Assembly: GCA_025363655.1 (NCBI GenBank)
Contig: JANYDK010000071.1
Location: 124,001 to 188,000 of the forward strand
From: Deltaproteobacteria bacterium
GTDB lineage: Bacteria > Myxococcota_A > Polyangia > Polyangiales > JADJMO01
DNA: 64,000 nucleotides
Reading direction: 5' to 3'
Shown: piece by piece, positions 63,524 to 64,000 of the stretch
Layout: each line of letters begins with the position of its first letter
Numbering within the stretch: the stretch's first letter is position 1
Translations under genes and position numbers: made by a program
Notes under the pieces: model-generated
The model's database searches: none
Seen by the model: the letters and a program-made list of their open reading frames with translations, nothing else
Told to the model about the DNA's origin: nothing

Positions 63524-64000
63524 GGAACCTCCAGGCCGACCCACAGTGCCATGTAGACGTCATCCACGTAGCGATCGGGGCCGAGCTTCAGTCGCTTGAT
63601 TTTACGGCCTTCCTCGCGAAATCCGCAACTCTCGTAGAGCGCAATCGCCCGCGCGTTGATCGAACGGACGTGGAGCTCGATCTTCTCGATCTCGGGATTG
63701 GCCTTCGACCATTCGATCAGCGCTTGGAGGAGCTTTCTCCCATGCCCCTTCCCCTGCGCGCCCTCGTGCACTGCGATCGTCAAGTTGACGACGTGCAGCG
63801 TCACCGCCAGCTCGCGTCGCTCGAGCAAGGCGTGCCCGACGAGGTGACCGGCGTCTTCGATCACCAGATAGATGCCATGGGCCGGATCGGCGAGCTTGGC
63901 GATCGTCGCGCGAAAGGCGTCGTCTTTCAGCTCTTCGGGACGAGAGGCGAGCCTCCCCGGGATTTTGGCGATCTCGCGCTCGGCCTCGGCGAGGATCGCC
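63520..64000 (-). CDS. GNAT-family N-acetyltransferase (5' end beyond window)
   Basis: The frame is open to the window edge, giving at least 159 codons. Residues near the end show LTIAVHEGAQGKGHGRKLLQ (the acetyl-CoA pyrophosphate-binding Q/R-x-x-G-x-G/A motif A), IEKIELHVRSINARAIALYES and CGFREEGRKIKR (motif B, typical of RimI/PhnO-like acetyltransferases). The visible N-terminal part (LADPAHGIYLVIEDAGHLVG) is the beta-2/beta-3 hairpin. Substrate is unknown. It is coupled to the pirin gene by an ATGA overlap. Confidence 0.85.
   Translation of the reverse strand, partial: AILAEAEREIAKIPGRLASRPEELKDDAFRATIAKLADPAHGIYLVIEDAGHLVGHALLERRELAVTLHVVNLTIAVHEGAQGKGHGRKLLQALIEWSKANPEIEKIELHVRSINARAIALYESCGFREEGRKIKRLKLGPDRYVDDVYMALWVGLEVP

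Overview
The window is a stretch of high-GC bacterial chromosome that looks like a myxobacterium (Myxococcota, probably order Polyangiales). The evidence is: many lipoproteins whose lipobox Cys is followed by an Asp/Thr/Ser/Gly-rich spacer; secreted proteins with MYXO-CTERM-like tails (Gly-Cys motif, hydrophobic helix, Arg-rich end); Hanks-type Ser/Thr kinases with an HRDVSPQN catalytic loop; MopE-like calcium-binding motifs; and Cys-rich tandem repeats. I saw no tRNA, rRNA, CRISPR array, IS element or prophage gene. Genes are packed tightly, often with ATGA or TGATG overlaps. The only gene-poor gap above 300 bases is 34760-35103.

Layout. 1-3.9 kb: two FGE/SUMF1-fold genes (one cut by the window edge), an MscS channel with a cyclic-nucleotide domain, and rsmE. 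4.0-8.5 kb: Tad (Flp) pilus block 1, with two pilins, the prepilin peptidase, three TadE/TadG-like pseudopilins and one unknown membrane protein. 8.5-13.6 kb: phosphoesterase lipoprotein, a 40-bp tandem repeat, a membrane metalloprotease-like protein, and argG with a methyltransferase. 13.7-17.5 kb: Tad block 2, a TadA/CpaF ATPase carrying an N-terminal FHA domain, then tadB and tadC. 17.5-24.2 kb: small membrane proteins, Cys-rich and GH5 lipoproteins, a FemAB-like acyltransferase and a TPR protein. 24.4-30.6 kb: a 13-repeat Cys-rich lipoprotein gene broken by one in-frame TAG, and two related Ser/Thr kinases pointing at each other. 30.7-34.8 kb: PLD-like lipoprotein, a ferritin-like protein coupled to a DTW-repeat lipoprotein, and an outer-membrane barrel. 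35.1-37.2 kb: Tad block 3, the CpaB/RcpC and CpaC/RcpA secretin genes. 37.2-40.4 kb: NodB deacetylase, Cys-rich lipoprotein and barrel protein. 40.5-44.4 kb: dnaG-rpoD without rpsU. 44.5-50.9 kb: MYXO-CTERM protein, an NlpC/P60-like protein paired with a LysM/peptidoglycan-binding protein, an SDR, and a candidate structured RNA. 51-56.3 kb: two TetR-controlled units, one regulating a flavin monooxygenase and one resembling a tetracycline-type module (TetX-like flavoprotein, TetR, TetA-like MFS pump). 56.3-64 kb: epimerase/AraC pair, three secreted surface proteins, pirin and GNAT.

How the parts fit. The three Tad blocks together supply pilins, maturation protease, minor pilins, ATPase, platform proteins and the outer-membrane channel, so they probably form one adhesive pilus even though unrelated genes separate them. 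No tadZ/cpaE is visible. The FHA domain on the ATPase offers a phospho-threonine link to Ser/Thr kinases such as the two in this window; that link is inference. The remainder is envelope and surface biology plus a few housekeeping genes (rsmE, argG, dnaG, rpoD).

The observations most worth following are the amber-interrupted Cys-repeat gene, the candidate structured RNA near 49.6 kb, the split Tad system with its FHA-fused motor, the NlpC/P60-like and LysM pair, and the TetX/TetR/TetA-like module. All calls come from reading the sequence; no database search was run.
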